Positions 9,176 to 18,867 of a stretch of DNA of 64,000 bases are shown piece by piece (positions within the stretch are counted from its first letter, which is position 1; every line of letters starts with the position of its first letter). The DNA is taken from assembly GCA_945788625.1 (NCBI GenBank), contig CALZMQ010000001.1:62001-126000 (forward strand). The letters run 5' to 3'. The notes below the pieces were generated by a model that searched no databases, was not told the DNA's origin, and saw only the letters and a program-made list of their open reading frames with translations. A program made the position numbers and the translations under genes. Source of the DNA: an uncultured Woeseiaceae bacterium. Its GTDB lineage: Bacteria; Pseudomonadota; Gammaproteobacteria; Steroidobacterales; Woeseiaceae.

Positions 9176-9619
9176 TTACTCCGGTACCGGGTAGGTATCC
9201 AGCGGATCCGTGACGAAGCCGATGTTGTCGGCGCCGGCCTGTTGCAGCAGCACCATTGCGCCAACGACGTTGCCATAGGCTACGGCGCGATCCGCTTTGA
9301 CGTACAGCGGCGTCTCGGGCTTCTCGCCGAGTATGGTCGAGACGATGGTGACGATCTTCTGTCCTGAGGACGGCTTGTCTTCGTCATCCCCGGCATTGAT
9401 ATACAGATTACCCTCTGCATCGACGCTGATCACGAGCGGGTCGTGATCCGGTACCGACTCGATCGGTTCGGCGTTGGCCTTCGGCAGGTCGACCTCGATG
9501 CCCTGCGTGAGCAACGGCGCCGTCACCATGAATATGACGAGTAACACCAGCATGACGTCTATATAGGGGACGACATTGATTTCGCCTATGAGCTTGCGCT
9601 TTTTCAGTGGTGTGGCCAT
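9176..9619 (-). CDS. tolR: Biopolymer transport protein TolR
   Basis: ExbD/TolR-family inner-membrane protein of the TolQRA motor (147 aa). The start is ATG 9617-9619 (MATPLKKRKLIGEINVVPYI), which fits the family; the longer open frame upstream overlaps tolQ. The single membrane segment VMLVLLVIFMVTAPLL holds the conserved Asp just before it (YIDVMLV). The periplasmic domain contains PLYVKADRAVAYGNVVGAM. It begins 1 bp after tolQ ends and is followed by tolA after 8 bp. Confidence 0.97.
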   Translation of the reverse strand: MATPLKKRKLIGEINVVPYIDVMLVLLVIFMVTAPLLTQGIEVDLPKANAEPIESVPDHDPLVISVDAEGNLYINAGDDEDKPSSGQKIVTIVSTILGEKPETPLYVKADRAVAYGNVVGAMVLLQQAGADNIGFVTDPLDTYPVPE

Positions 9620-9620
9620 G

Positions 9621-10307
9621 TCAGACCCCCGGTTTTGCGCGTGAGTGCCGTTGCAGAATGCTTGCGAATTCCTCGGAGAATCCGTCGTAGCGATACTCGA
9701 GCCTGACCACCTTGTCTGCATAACGGTTGTAGGCGATTACGGCCGGAATGGCCGCGAACAGGCCCATGGCGGTCGCGATCAGCGCCTCGGCGATAGGCGG
9801 CGCAACCACGGCCAGCGTTGCGGTCTGCTGGCTCCCGATCTGCATGAAGGCCACCATGATGCCCCAGACCGTTCCGAACAGGCCGACGTAAGGACTCGTC
9901 GATCCAATTGTCGCGAGCGTCGCCAGGCCCTGCTCCAGCCGGTCCACCTCGCGCATCTGCGCGACCCGCATTGCCCGGCGACATTCCTCGATCAGCTTGT
10001 CGGGGCTGCTTCCTCCCGCTTGCTGGGCGCGATTGAACTCGCGGAAACCCAACTCGAAAATGCTCGCCATACCCAGGCTGCCGCCCTTGGCGCGGGTGGC
10101 ACTGCGGTACAGGGTGTTCAGGTCGCCGCCGGACCAAAACGCCGCTTCGAAATCGTCCGACGCGACCAGGGTGCGCCTGATCAGGCGTCGCTTTGTGAAT
10201 ATGATGCTCCATGACACCAGTGATGCGACAACCAGCAGGAGCATCACGATCTGCACCGGCAAACTGGCATTAATCAACAGCCCGATAACGGACATATCTG
10301 CAGTCAT
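9621..10307 (-). CDS. tolQ: Biopolymer transport protein TolQ
   Basis: MotA/TolQ/ExbB-family proton-channel subunit of the Tol-Pal motor (228 aa). Three membrane segments are visible: residues 8-30 (QIVMLLLVVASLVSWSIIF), about 130-150 (GLFGTVWGIMVAFMQI) and about 165-190 (AEALIATAMGLFAAIPAVI). The start ATG 10305-10307 overlaps the ybgC stop by 4 bp, indicating translational coupling. Confidence 0.97.
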   Translation of the reverse strand: MTADMSVIGLLINASLPVQIVMLLLVVASLVSWSIIFTKRRLIRRTLVASDDFEAAFWSGGDLNTLYRSATRAKGGSLGMASIFELGFREFNRAQQAGGSSPDKLIEECRRAMRVAQMREVDRLEQGLATLATIGSTSPYVGLFGTVWGIMVAFMQIGSQQTATLAVVAPPIAEALIATAMGLFAAIPAVIAYNRYADKVVRLEYRYDGFSEEFASILQRHSRAKPGV

Positions 10308-10726
10308 GATTGGTTTTCCCCGAATAAGGACGGCGGTATTCGCTTCGGCCGCATCGTAGTTGCGTCCAGGTAGGCCGCTTTGACGTTGCCGCTGATGAGT
10401 AACTCACCGTCGCTGTTGGCACGATAGATATTCTGCTCGATATCGAACGACACCCGAGTCAGCTTGAGAAGCCTGGCCGTAACGACCAGTTCGTCGTTCA
10501 GGCGCGCAGGCACCAGGAATCGTGCCTGAACTTCGGCAACGACGAAGATCCGTTGCTCGTGTTCCGCCATCGACAGCATATCCACACCGAGCGAGCGCAA
10601 CCACTCGGTACGCGCACGCTCCATGAATCGAAAGTAGTTGGCGTAATACACCACGCCCTGCGCGTCTGTGTCTTCGTAATAAACGCGCACCGGCCACTCG
10701 AAGGGTTTGTGCTCAGTTACGGTCAA
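10304..10726 (-). CDS. ybgC: Acyl-CoA thioesterase YbgC, tol-pal associated
   Basis: Hot-dog-fold thioesterase of the 4-hydroxybenzoyl-CoA thioesterase family (140 aa). The catalytic signature is [20 protein letters not shown], with the active-site Asp at about residue 20. It starts at TTG 10724-10726; no better start fits, and the frame aligns with the family N-terminus ([13 protein letters not shown]). The start lies inside the end of ruvB (14-bp overlap), so ruvB and tol-pal are probably cotranscribed. The physiological substrate is unknown; phospholipid acyl turnover has been suggested for this family. Confidence 0.95.
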   Translation of the reverse strand: MTVTEHKPFEWPVRVYYEDTDAQGVVYYANYFRFMERARTEWLRSLGVDMLSMAEHEQRIFVVAEVQARFLVPARLNDELVVTARLLKLTRVSFDIEQNIYRANSDGELLISGNVKAAYLDATTMRPKRIPPSLFGENQS

Positions 10727-11762
10727 ACGGCAATTCCTGGTTGCTGACCGGTGGTGCCGGCGGCGTCAGTCCGAAATGCAGATAGGCGATTTTCGTTGCT
10801 ACGCGTCCACGCGCCGTCCGCATCATGAACCCCTGCTGGATCAGGTACGGCTCGAGCACGTCCTCGATCGTGCCCCGCTCCTCGCCGATCGCGGCAGCCA
10901 GGCTCTCGATTCCGACAGGCCCGCCGTCGAACTTTTCGATGATGGTACGCAACAGGCGCCGGTCCATGGCGTCGAAGCCGTACGGGTCCACCTGCAATAC
11001 GTTCATGGCACCTTCGGCAACGTCACCCGTCACGACGCCGTCGCCCTCGACCTCGGCGAAATCCCGGACGCGGCGCAGCAGTCGATTCGCGATACGAGGC
11101 GTACCTCGCGATCGCGTCGCGATGGCCGTTGCGCCCGCATCCTCGATGGGCAGGTTCAGAATTCCCGCCGATCGCCGCGCAATGCCTTCGAGATCCGCCG
11201 GCGAATAAAACTCGAGCCGCTGCACGATACCGAATCGATCGCGTAATGGTGACGTGAGCAGGCCGGCCCTCGTCGTGGCGCCGACCAGTGTGAACGGCGG
11301 CACGTCGAGCTTGATCGAGCGGGCCGCAGGCCCTTCGCCGATCATGATGTCGAGCTGGAAATCTTCCATGGCCGGGTACAACACTTCCTCGACCACGGGA
11401 CTGAGGCGATGGACCTCATCGACGAACAGTACGTCGTTGGGCTCGAGATTGGTCAGCAGCGCCGCAAGATCGCCGGGACGCTCGAGCACCGGCCCCGACG
11501 TCTGGCGCAGGTTGACGCCCATCTCGTTGGCAATGATGTGAGCGAGCGTCGTCTTGCCCAGGCCCGGCGGGCCGAAGATCAGCACGTGATCCAGGGCTTC
11601 GCTGCGGCGTCTCGCCGCTTCGATGAAGACGCCCATCTGTTCCGTGACAATGGGCTGGCCCTTGTAGTCCTGTAGCGTCTTCGGGCGTATGGCGCGGTCG
11701 AACGCCTTGTCGGCGGGCGCGGGTTCGGCGCTGGTCAGTCGATCGTGTTCTATACCGGCCAT
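10713..11762 (-). CDS. ruvB: Holliday junction branch-migration DNA helicase RuvB
   Basis: AAA+ motor of the RuvABC resolvasome (349 aa). Walker A is [19 protein letters not shown] near residue 65, Walker B is [11 protein letters not shown], and sensor 1 is LVGATTRAG. The C-terminal winged helix includes [23 protein letters not shown] 11760-11762 directly abuts the ruvA stop. The order ruvC-ruvA-ruvB is as in many gammaproteobacteria. Confidence 0.98.
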   Translation of the reverse strand: MAGIEHDRLTSAEPAPADKAFDRAIRPKTLQDYKGQPIVTEQMGVFIEAARRRSEALDHVLIFGPPGLGKTTLAHIIANEMGVNLRQTSGPVLERPGDLAALLTNLEPNDVLFVDEVHRLSPVVEEVLYPAMEDFQLDIMIGEGPAARSIKLDVPPFTLVGATTRAGLLTSPLRDRFGIVQRLEFYSPADLEGIARRSAGILNLPIEDAGATAIATRSRGTPRIANRLLRRVRDFAEVEGDGVVTGDVAEGAMNVLQVDPYGFDAMDRRLLRTIIEKFDGGPVGIESLAAAIGEERGTIEDVLEPYLIQQGFMMRTARGRVATKIAYLHFGLTPPAPPVSNQELPFDRN

Positions 11763-12353
11763 CTATTGCGCCGCCTGCCGCAGTGCCTGGCGAATGATGT
11801 CTTCCGACGACTGCCCCTCGGTGTCGAGTGTACTTATGAGCTGGTTGACCTCTTTCGCCTTGTAGCCCAGTGCCACAAGTGCGTCGAACGCTTCGCTGCG
11901 AGCGCTTGCTTCGACGGCGACGGTTGCGCCGCTGCCGGCGGCATGACCAACCGCGTCTATGCGATCGCGCATCTCGATAATCAGCCGCTCCGCGGTCTTC
12001 TTGCCCACGCCCGGTATCTTTGACAACGACGTCGTGTCTTCGTATTCGACGCAACGCCGGAAATCACTGGTCGTCATAGCCGACAAGACACCCAGCGCCA
12101 TCTTTGCGCCAACGCGATTCACCTTCAGAAGCGTGCGAAACAGCGAGCGCTCGTCCTGCGTGGTGAAGCCGTACAGGATCTGGGCGTCCTCTCGCACCAG
12201 GAGGTGCGTATAGAGGAACAGGTCGGAGCCCACTTCCGGCAAATCGAGAAACGTCGACATCGGCGTTTCGACTTCGTAGCCAACGCCGTTGCATTCGACG
12301 ACGATTTGCGGTGCGAGTTTGCTCGTCAGGCGCCCGCGTAGTGATCCGATCAT
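11763..12353 (-). CDS. ruvA: Holliday junction DNA helicase subunit RuvA
   Basis: Tetrameric junction-binding subunit (196 aa). The N-terminal OB fold begins MIGSLRGRLTSK. Tandem helix-hairpin-helix motifs include LLKVNRVGAKMALGVLSAM and LSKIPGVGKKTAERLIIEM. The C-terminal domain III, which contacts RuvB, ends EDIIRQALRQAAQ. The start overlaps the ruvC stop by 4 bp. Confidence 0.98.
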   Translation of the reverse strand: MIGSLRGRLTSKLAPQIVVECNGVGYEVETPMSTFLDLPEVGSDLFLYTHLLVREDAQILYGFTTQDERSLFRTLLKVNRVGAKMALGVLSAMTTSDFRRCVEYEDTTSLSKIPGVGKKTAERLIIEMRDRIDAVGHAAGSGATVAVEASARSEAFDALVALGYKAKEVNQLISTLDTEGQSSEDIIRQALRQAAQ

Positions 12354-12871
12354 CTCGAACTCGCAATCGCATTGCCGGTACCGAGCTGCGCATGCATGCG
12401 CCGCTGGTTACCGTGGCACAGTGCGGCGGCAAGTGCATCGGCAGCATCGGGCGCCGGCGTGCCAGCGAGCTTGAGAATCGACACGACCATGTGCTGCACC
12501 TGCTCCTTGGTAGCCGCGCCGGTGCCGACCACGGCCTGCTTGATTTCGCGGGGCGCGTATTCGAACAGGTCTATGTTGTATTCGAAAGTGGCGCACAACG
12601 CCGCCGAGCGGGCATGCCCAAGTTTCAGCGCACTACCCGCATTCTTGTGCATGAAGACGCTCTCGATTGCCACCATGTCCGGCCGAAATTCATCGACGAT
12701 GCCGCCAACGGACTCGAATATCTGCCGCAGCCGGTCGGCGAATGCCCCATCGATACTCTCGACCGTGCCGCTGGCCACGTAGCAGGGTGTGTCTCCCTCG
12801 AAATCGACGACACCGAATCCCGTCAGTCGAGAGCCAGGGTCGATACCAAGTATGCGTCGTCGCTCAGTCAA
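12350..12871 (-). CDS. ruvC: Crossover junction endodeoxyribonuclease RuvC
   Basis: Holliday junction resolvase with an RNase H-like fold (173 aa). The first catalytic Asp lies in ILGIDPGSRLTGFGVVD, the Glu in MVAIESVFMHKN, and the C-terminal acidic pair in DAADALAAALCH. It starts at TTG 12869-12871; no ATG alternative exists before the catalytic motif. It lies 8 bp after yebC and overlaps ruvA by 4 bp. Confidence 0.97.
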   Translation of the reverse strand: MTERRRILGIDPGSRLTGFGVVDFEGDTPCYVASGTVESIDGAFADRLRQIFESVGGIVDEFRPDMVAIESVFMHKNAGSALKLGHARSAALCATFEYNIDLFEYAPREIKQAVVGTGAATKEQVQHMVVSILKLAGTPAPDAADALAAALCHGNQRRMHAQLGTGNAIASSR

Positions 12872-12879
12872 TTGCCGTC

Positions 12880-13623
12880 TCAGAGCTCTGCCAGGACGTC
12901 TTCGCTGATGTCAGCGTTGCTGTATACGTCCTGCACGTCATCGAGATCCTCGAGCATTTCGAGCATCTTGATCATCGATGCCGCTTCCTTGACCTCGAGC
13001 GAAGCACTCGTAGAAGCCCGCATCGTGACCTGTGCCGACTCCGCCTCCAGACCGGCGCCCGTCATTCGATTGCGGACGGTCTCGAAATCGGCGGGCTCGG
13101 TCAGAACCTCGATGGAGCTGTCCTCATCGACAATAACGTCTTCAGCACCCGCATCGATGGCCGCCTCCATGACGGCGTCCTCGTCGCTGCCGGCCGGGAA
13201 CAGCAATTGCCCGACCTGGTTGAACAGGTAGTTGACCGACCCGTCGGCGCCGAGGTTGCCGCCGAATTTCGTGAACGCGTGCCGGACCTCCGCGACCGTG
13301 CGGTTACGGTTGTCGGTCAGGCAGTCCACCATGACGGCGCTGCCGCCGGGGCCGTAGCCCTCGTAGCGGATTTCCAGGTAGTCCGTACCGTCCGTTTCGC
13401 CCGCACCGCGCTTGATGGCACGATCGATGTTGTCCTTGGGCATGCTCTGCGCCTTGGCCTTGTCGACGGCGAGCCGCAATCGCGGATTCGCATCGAGATC
13501 GCTGCCGCCCATTTTCGCGGCAACCGTGATTTCGCGTATCAGCTTCGTAAAGAGCTTGCCGCGCTTTTTGTCCTGGGCGCCCTTGCGGTGCTGAATGTTC
13601 GCCCACTTGCTGTGTCCTGCCAT
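12880..13623 (-). CDS. yebC: YebC/PmpR-family transcriptional or translational regulator
   Basis: TACO1/YebC-family protein (247 aa) with the invariant N-terminus [20 protein letters not shown]. The [20 protein letters not shown] motif and an acidic C-terminus ([14 protein letters not shown]) are also present. Family members have been described as DNA-binding regulators and, more recently, as aids to translation of proline stretches; which applies here cannot be told. It heads the leftward ruvCAB-tol-pal block and is divergent from relA across 112 bp. Confidence 0.95.
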   Translation of the reverse strand: MAGHSKWANIQHRKGAQDKKRGKLFTKLIREITVAAKMGGSDLDANPRLRLAVDKAKAQSMPKDNIDRAIKRGAGETDGTDYLEIRYEGYGPGGSAVMVDCLTDNRNRTVAEVRHAFTKFGGNLGADGSVNYLFNQVGQLLFPAGSDEDAVMEAAIDAGAEDVIVDEDSSIEVLTEPADFETVRNRMTGAGLEAESAQVTMRASTSASLEVKEAASMIKMLEMLEDLDDVQDVYSNADISEDVLAEL

Positions 13624-13735
13624 CTTGTCCTGCTATGAGTATGTCCATATAACGTGTTCGGCCAGACCCGCCCGCCGAAACTGCGCGTATGATAACGGGT
13701 ATTTCCGCGACAGGCACACCGGAGAATCCTGCAGA

Positions 13736-15868
13736 ATGCCAGCCACCAACGCTGAAAACACCGCGGCCAAGGGCGACTCGAACGACATCGTCGAAGCGGT
13801 GCGGCAATTCCTGCGCGATCTACCCGAGAAAGACGGCGTCACGGCCGCCATTGAAGAGGGCCGCGAAATCGCAGCCGTGGTCGCGTCGCTCGGGTTACCC
13901 TCCGACCTCGTTGCCGCAGTGCACGCCTATCCGCTGTTTCGCGACGATCTGATAAACAATAAAGTCATACAAAACAGTATTTTAAAGGACTTATCTCGAT
14001 TTATTATAGGTTTAAGGCAGCTCGACCAGTTCTCCTTGCCGCGGCACTGGCAGCCCGGAGAGGCGCTCGCGGCGCAACAATCCGAGGCTTTGCGCAAGAT
14101 GCTGCTCGCGGTCGTATCCGACGTCCGATTGGTGCTGGTCAGAATCGCAGAGCAGTTGTTCCGGCTGCGCAATGCGAAGCAGGCGCCGCCTGAAGAGCAG
14201 CAGGCGCTGGCCCTGGAAACGCGCGAAATCTATGCTGCCCTCGCGAATCGGCTGGGTGTCTGGCAACTCAAGTGGGAACTGGAAGACCTCGCGTTCCGCT
14301 ATCTCGACCCCGACACATATCTCGACATCGCGCGCACACTCAAGGAAAAGCGCGCGGAGCGCGAGGCGTTCATCGATGACGTCAAACAGACACTGCAGCG
14401 GGAACTCGAGAAACAGGACATCGAGGCAACCGTATCCGGACGGCCGAAACACATCTACAGCATCTGGCGAAAAATGCAGCGCAAGGACCGCGGCATCGAG
14501 TCGCTCTACGACATCCGCGCGGTACGCATACTGGTCGAAGACGTCGGCGCCTGCTACGCCGCCCTGGGTGTCGTGCACAACCTCTGGTCGTACATCCCTG
14601 GTGAGTTCGACGACTATATCGCGAACCCGAAAGACAACGACTATCGCTCTTTGCACACCGCCGTCGTGGGGCCGGCCGGAAAGACGCTGGAAATCCAGAT
14701 ACGCTCGCACGAGATGCACCGCCACGCCGAACTCGGCGTCGCCGCGCATTGGCGATACAAGGAAGGCGGCGGCTCACCCGCTGCTTTCGACCAGAAGATC
14801 CGCTTCCTGCGGCAACTGCTCGAGCCGGCTGGCGACGATGCCGACCTGCTCGACCAGATCCGCGATGATTTCTTCGAGGACCGCGTGTACGGGGTCAGCC
14901 CCAAGGGCGACGTCGTGGAGTTGCCGGCCAACGCGACACCGCTGGACTTCGCTTACCACGTGCACACGCAGGTGGGCCACCGGTGTCGCGGCGCCAAGGT
15001 CAACGGGCGTATCGTACCTTTGACCTACCATATCGAGAATGGCGACCAGATCGAAATTATCACCGGCAGTCAGGCACAACCCAGCCGCGACTGGCTGAGC
15101 CCGAAACTGGGTTACCTGGCCGGAGCGCGGGCACGCGCCAAGGTCCGCAACTGGTTCCGCCAACAGGACCGCGATCAGCACCTGCGCCAGGGCCGGGAAA
15201 TCCTCGATCGAGAGCTGTCGCGCCTGAACGTGAAGGACGTTGCGACGGACAGCATCGCCCGGCAGCTCAAGCTCAAGGACACCGATGCCCTGTGCGTATC
15301 GCTGGGCGCCGGCGATTTGACGTCGGCGGCCATCGCGACGGCGCTACAAAACCTGCGCGGGGCGGAGCTTCCGCAGCGGATACGCACCCGCCGGCCGACG
15401 AGGAAAAAAGACAACAAACCGGATTCCGTTGCGGTGAGCGGTGTGGGCGACCTGATGTGCAATTTCGCCCGTTGCTGCCGGCCGGTGCCGCCGGAGGCGA
15501 TCGTCGGCTACATCACGCAGGGCCGCGGGGTCAGTATTCACCGCCAGGATTGCGGCAATTTTCTCGGCCTCAACCGGCGCCATCCGGAGAGAATCGTCGA
15601 AATTACCTGGGGCGAGCAGGACGTGAGCGCCTACCCTGTCGATCTCACGCTACACGCCTTCGACCGCAGCGGGCTGATCCGGGATATTACCGCGGTGCTG
15701 GCCGACGACGACGCCAATGTCATTGCGTTGAAAAGCAACACGGACAAGGACTCGATGCAGGTCGTCATGGAAATCAGCGTGGAGATCAGCGACCTGCCGA
15801 CATTGAGCACCGCGATCTCGAAGCTCGAACAGATCCGGAACGTCGTGTCGGTCAGACGCAAGGCCTGA
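13736..15868 (+). CDS. relA: (p)ppGpp synthetase RelA, monofunctional type
   Basis: Ribosome-associated alarmone synthetase of the stringent response (710 aa). I start it at ATG 13736; the frame is open upstream but the extra 47 residues are Cys/Arg-rich and overlap yebC antisense. The N-terminal region corresponds to the HD hydrolase domain but lacks an HD pair. The synthetase domain carries EFDDYIANPKDNDYRSLHTA near residue 288, the EXDD form typical of monofunctional RelA rather than SpoT. AAHWRYKEGG follows. The TGS domain spans about residues 385-450, and a zinc/CC segment (MCNFARCCRP) precedes a C-terminal ACT domain. An AT-rich patch encodes residues about 72-94. Confidence 0.95.
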   Translation: MPATNAENTAAKGDSNDIVEAVRQFLRDLPEKDGVTAAIEEGREIAAVVASLGLPSDLVAAVHAYPLFRDDLINNKVIQNSILKDLSRFIIGLRQLDQFSLPRHWQPGEALAAQQSEALRKMLLAVVSDVRLVLVRIAEQLFRLRNAKQAPPEEQQALALETREIYAALANRLGVWQLKWELEDLAFRYLDPDTYLDIARTLKEKRAEREAFIDDVKQTLQRELEKQDIEATVSGRPKHIYSIWRKMQRKDRGIESLYDIRAVRILVEDVGACYAALGVVHNLWSYIPGEFDDYIANPKDNDYRSLHTAVVGPAGKTLEIQIRSHEMHRHAELGVAAHWRYKEGGGSPAAFDQKIRFLRQLLEPAGDDADLLDQIRDDFFEDRVYGVSPKGDVVELPANATPLDFAYHVHTQVGHRCRGAKVNGRIVPLTYHIENGDQIEIITGSQAQPSRDWLSPKLGYLAGARARAKVRNWFRQQDRDQHLRQGREILDRELSRLNVKDVATDSIARQLKLKDTDALCVSLGAGDLTSAAIATALQNLRGAELPQRIRTRRPTRKKDNKPDSVAVSGVGDLMCNFARCCRPVPPEAIVGYITQGRGVSIHRQDCGNFLGLNRRHPERIVEITWGEQDVSAYPVDLTLHAFDRSGLIRDITAVLADDDANVIALKSNTDKDSMQVVMEISVEISDLPTLSTAISKLEQIRNVVSVRRKA

Positions 15869-15894
15869 CCGGCACGACATTTTCAGAGTCGGGT

Positions 15895-16851
15895 CTACTG
15901 CGGGGCGGGAGCCGGGGCCGGTGGATTGCCCTTGGGCTTGCCCGCTCCCTTCGCAATATCGGTCGCCAGCGCCATCATGGACGTGAGGTCGCCGAGGTTC
16001 GCCGGCACAACGTAGGTGTTGCCGGTCTTGGCCAGGTTGCCGAACTCGCCGATGTACTGCTCCGCGATGCGCAATTGCATTGCTTCGGGGCCGCCTTCTG
16101 CGGTGACGGAACTTGCCACCCGGCGCAGGCCTTCCGCTGTCGCCGTAGCCACCGCCAGGATCGCTTCGGCCTCGCCCTGTGCCTCATTGATTTGTTGCTG
16201 CTTCGCGGCTTCGGATTCCTTGATGACGCGCTGCTTTTCGCCCTCAGCCTCGTTGATCTTGGCGTCGCGTTCGCCTTCGGAGTTCAGGATTACCGCGCGT
16301 TTTTCACGCTCGGCACGCATCTGTTTTTCCATCGCGCCGAGCACGTCCTGCGGCGGATTGATGTTCTTGATTTCGTAGCGCAGCACCTTAACGCCCCAGG
16401 GATCGCTGGCCTTGTCGAGTTCCGCAACGACGTTCTGGTTGATCGTGCCGCGCTCCTCGAAGGTGCGGTCGAGGTCGATCTTGCCGATCTCGCTACGCAG
16501 TGTCGTCTGAGCGAGCTGAGAAATCGCGAACATGTAGTTGCCGATACCGTAGGACGCCCGGCCCGGATCGAGCACCTGCAAGTACAAAACGCCGTCCACG
16601 CCAACCTGGACGTTATCCTTCGTGATACAGACCTGTTCTGCAATATCCGCCGCCTGTTCTTTCAGCGTGTGCTTGTAGGCGATTCGCTCGAGGAACGGAA
16701 TGAGAATATGAAAACCGGCATTCAGCGTCTTGCTGTACTTGCCGAGCCGTTCCACAACGAACCCATTCTGCTGCGGAACGACGACCGCCGTTTTCAGCAG
16801 GATAATGATTACGACAAATACCACTGCCAACGAAACGATAAGGGATTCCAT
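15895..16851 (-). CDS. SPFH/stomatin-family membrane protease-associated protein (QmcA/paraslipin type)
   Basis: Band-7 protein of 318 aa. An N-terminal membrane anchor (residues 3-20, SLIVSLAVVFVVIIILL) is followed by the SPFH domain, which includes GFVVERLGKYSKTLNAGFHI and KVLRYEIKNINPPQDVLGAM. A coiled coil rich in EAEGEKQRVIKESEA comes next, then a Pro/Ala tail. It is paired with an NfeD gene 21 bp upstream, the classic partnership of this family. The role is inferred as scaffolding of membrane microdomains or proteases. Confidence 0.93.
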   Translation of the reverse strand: MESLIVSLAVVFVVIIILLKTAVVVPQQNGFVVERLGKYSKTLNAGFHILIPFLERIAYKHTLKEQAADIAEQVCITKDNVQVGVDGVLYLQVLDPGRASYGIGNYMFAISQLAQTTLRSEIGKIDLDRTFEERGTINQNVVAELDKASDPWGVKVLRYEIKNINPPQDVLGAMEKQMRAEREKRAVILNSEGERDAKINEAEGEKQRVIKESEAAKQQQINEAQGEAEAILAVATATAEGLRRVASSVTAEGGPEAMQLRIAEQYIGEFGNLAKTGNTYVVPANLGDLTSMMALATDIAKGAGKPKGNPPAPAPAPQ

Positions 16852-16872
16852 GATTGCTTCCTTTGTTGTTTT

Positions 16873-17304
16873 TTATTCGGCTTCGATGCGCAAGGTCAGG
16901 CCGTCAACCGCGACGACCGTTGCGCGCGCGCCCGCCGCGATGGGCACCGATCCGACATTACGGACAGTCCACCTGGTGCCACGGTATTCGAGCCGCGTCT
17001 CGGCGCCGGGTGCGAGTTCCTCGATGACGTTTACGGTATTGCCGGACAGTGTCGCTTTGAAACCTACGGCGCCGCCGCGGACCTTCTCGTACAGGCTCTT
17101 GCGGAAGGTAAAAAACGCGGTCAGCGACAGTAAGGCAAACGCCATCCACTGCGCCCATTCGGGCATCGCGACGCCGAGCAGCGACGCCAGCCCAACCAGC
17201 GCAGCCGATATGCCCAGGAATACCAGGTAAAACTGTGCGTCGATTGCAAACAATTCCGCACCGAGCAACACCGCGCCCAAAATCATCCAACTCCACCAGG
17301 TCAT
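16873..17304 (-). CDS. NfeD-family membrane protein
   Basis: Small partner of stomatin-like proteins (143 aa). The start is ATG 17302-17304 (MTWWSWMILGAVLLGAELFA). Two to three membrane segments lie in residues 5-75, and a C-terminal OB-fold NfeD domain begins around residue 85 (FKATLSGNTVNVIEELAPGA, then RYRGTRW-type residues). It lacks the ClpP-like protease domain found in long NfeD proteins. It precedes the SPFH gene in one operon. Confidence 0.9.
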   Translation of the reverse strand: MTWWSWMILGAVLLGAELFAIDAQFYLVFLGISAALVGLASLLGVAMPEWAQWMAFALLSLTAFFTFRKSLYEKVRGGAVGFKATLSGNTVNVIEELAPGAETRLEYRGTRWTVRNVGSVPIAAGARATVVAVDGLTLRIEAE

Positions 17305-17394
17305 GGAACGACTCCGCTTTTCCGAAGAGCACACTATATCGTGATTTCAGTTACTATCCAGTGCGCCGCGAACGAAAAATAACGGGGGAACGGC

Positions 17395-18867
17395 ATGCAG
17401 GGAATTGTCGACTGGCTGAATGGAATCATCTGGAGCAACGCTCTTATTTACCTGGCGCTCGGCACAGGCCTGTTTTTCTCGGTCCTGACTCGCTTTTTGC
17501 AGGTACGCCTGTTCCGGGAGATGTTTCGCCTGTTGTTTTCCAGCAAGGAATCGGATCGGGGTATCTCGTCGTTCCAGGCACTCGCCGTATCGCTGTCCGG
17601 TCGCGTGGGTACCGGCAATATCGCCGGCGTTGCGGCGGCCATCGGTTTCGGCGGCCCGGGTGCCGTATTCTGGATGTGGATTGTCGCGTTTCTCGGTGCG
17701 TCGACGGCCTACGTCGAATCGGCGCTCGGCCAGATCTACAAGGAAGAAGACGAAGGCCAGTATCGCGGCGGCCCCGCCTACTACATCGAGAAAGCCATGG
17801 GCCAGAAATGGTATGCATGGACGTTCGCCATTGCCACGATTATCGCCGTCGGCGTGCTGTTGCCCGGCGTGCAATCCAACAGCATTGGCAATGCCGCGGA
17901 ACTCGCTTTCGGTGGCGAAACCGTTCTCAGTTTCCTCGGCGACGACGTGAGCCGTACCAAGATCGTCACGGCCGTCATCGTCGTGTCGGTCCTCGGGTTC
18001 ATTATTTTCGGCGGCGTAAAACGTATCGCGCATTTCACCCAGGTCGTCGTCCCGTTCATGGCGCTCGGGTACATCCTGATGGCCGTCGGGATCATTCTTT
18101 ACCACATCACAGAGTTGCCGGGCATCGTTGCGCTAATCGTCACTGACGCGTTCACACCGATGGCGGGTGTCGGCGCGGCGATCGGCTGGGGCGTGAAGCG
18201 CGGCGTTTACTCGAATGAAGCCGGCCAGGGCTCGGGCCCCCATGCGGCCGCGGCGGCGGAAGTACAACACCCTGCTCAACAGGGCCTCGTGCAGGCCTTC
18301 TCGGTTTACGTCGACACCCTGTTCGTCTGCTCGGCAACCGCGTTCATGATCCTGATTACGCAACAATACTACGTCACGGGACTCGAGGCGGCCGTCAGCG
18401 GCGGCACGTTGAGCAGTGACGTCATTATTGCCAGCCCGGCCTTCACGCAACTGGCATTGGAGAGCGTCGTGGGCGGTTTCGGCAAGACCTTTGTAGCGGT
18501 TGCGCTGTTCTTCTTTGCGTTCACGACGCTGCTGGCTTACTACTACATCGCGGAAACGAACGTTGCCTACATTCGCCGAACGTTCCGCTTCCCTTATGAA
18601 ATCACGATCCTGAAAATCGTACTGATGAGTTCGGTGTTCTACGGCACCATTCGCTCGGCAGACCTGGCCTGGGCCTTGGGCGACATCGGCGTCGGCATCA
18701 TGGCCTGGCTCAACATCATCGGTATCCTGATCCTGTTCTTCATGGGCAGCCCGGCCTTACGTGCGCTGAAGGACTACGAGGCGCAACGCAAGGCAGGCGT
18801 CGAGAGCTACACGTTCGACCCGCAGAAACTGGGCATCAAGAATGCCGGTTTCTGGGAACAACGCTAG
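17395..18867 (+). CDS. Sodium:alanine/glycine symporter (AGCS family)
   Basis: Polytopic inner-membrane amino-acid:sodium symporter (490 aa, about 11 membrane helices). Family signatures visible are ALAVSLSGRVGTGNIAGVAA and GWGVKRGVYSNEAGQGSGPH. It is preceded by a GGGGGAAC-like ribosome site (AACGGGGGAACGGC) before ATG 17395. Its stop codon overlaps the GTG start of the following small lipoprotein gene. Transport of alanine or glycine is inferred from the family. Confidence 0.95.
   Translation: MQGIVDWLNGIIWSNALIYLALGTGLFFSVLTRFLQVRLFREMFRLLFSSKESDRGISSFQALAVSLSGRVGTGNIAGVAAAIGFGGPGAVFWMWIVAFLGASTAYVESALGQIYKEEDEGQYRGGPAYYIEKAMGQKWYAWTFAIATIIAVGVLLPGVQSNSIGNAAELAFGGETVLSFLGDDVSRTKIVTAVIVVSVLGFIIFGGVKRIAHFTQVVVPFMALGYILMAVGIILYHITELPGIVALIVTDAFTPMAGVGAAIGWGVKRGVYSNEAGQGSGPHAAAAAEVQHPAQQGLVQAFSVYVDTLFVCSATAFMILITQQYYVTGLEAAVSGGTLSSDVIIASPAFTQLALESVVGGFGKTFVAVALFFFAFTTLLAYYYIAETNVAYIRRTFRFPYEITILKIVLMSSVFYGTIRSADLAWALGDIGVGIMAWLNIIGILILFFMGSPALRALKDYEAQRKAGVESYTFDPQKLGIKNAGFWEQR

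Noticed and set aside
14983..17133. Rightward open frame of 716 codons over relA and the SPFH gene
   Set aside because: Alternate frame of relA and antisense of the SPFH gene; no motif.
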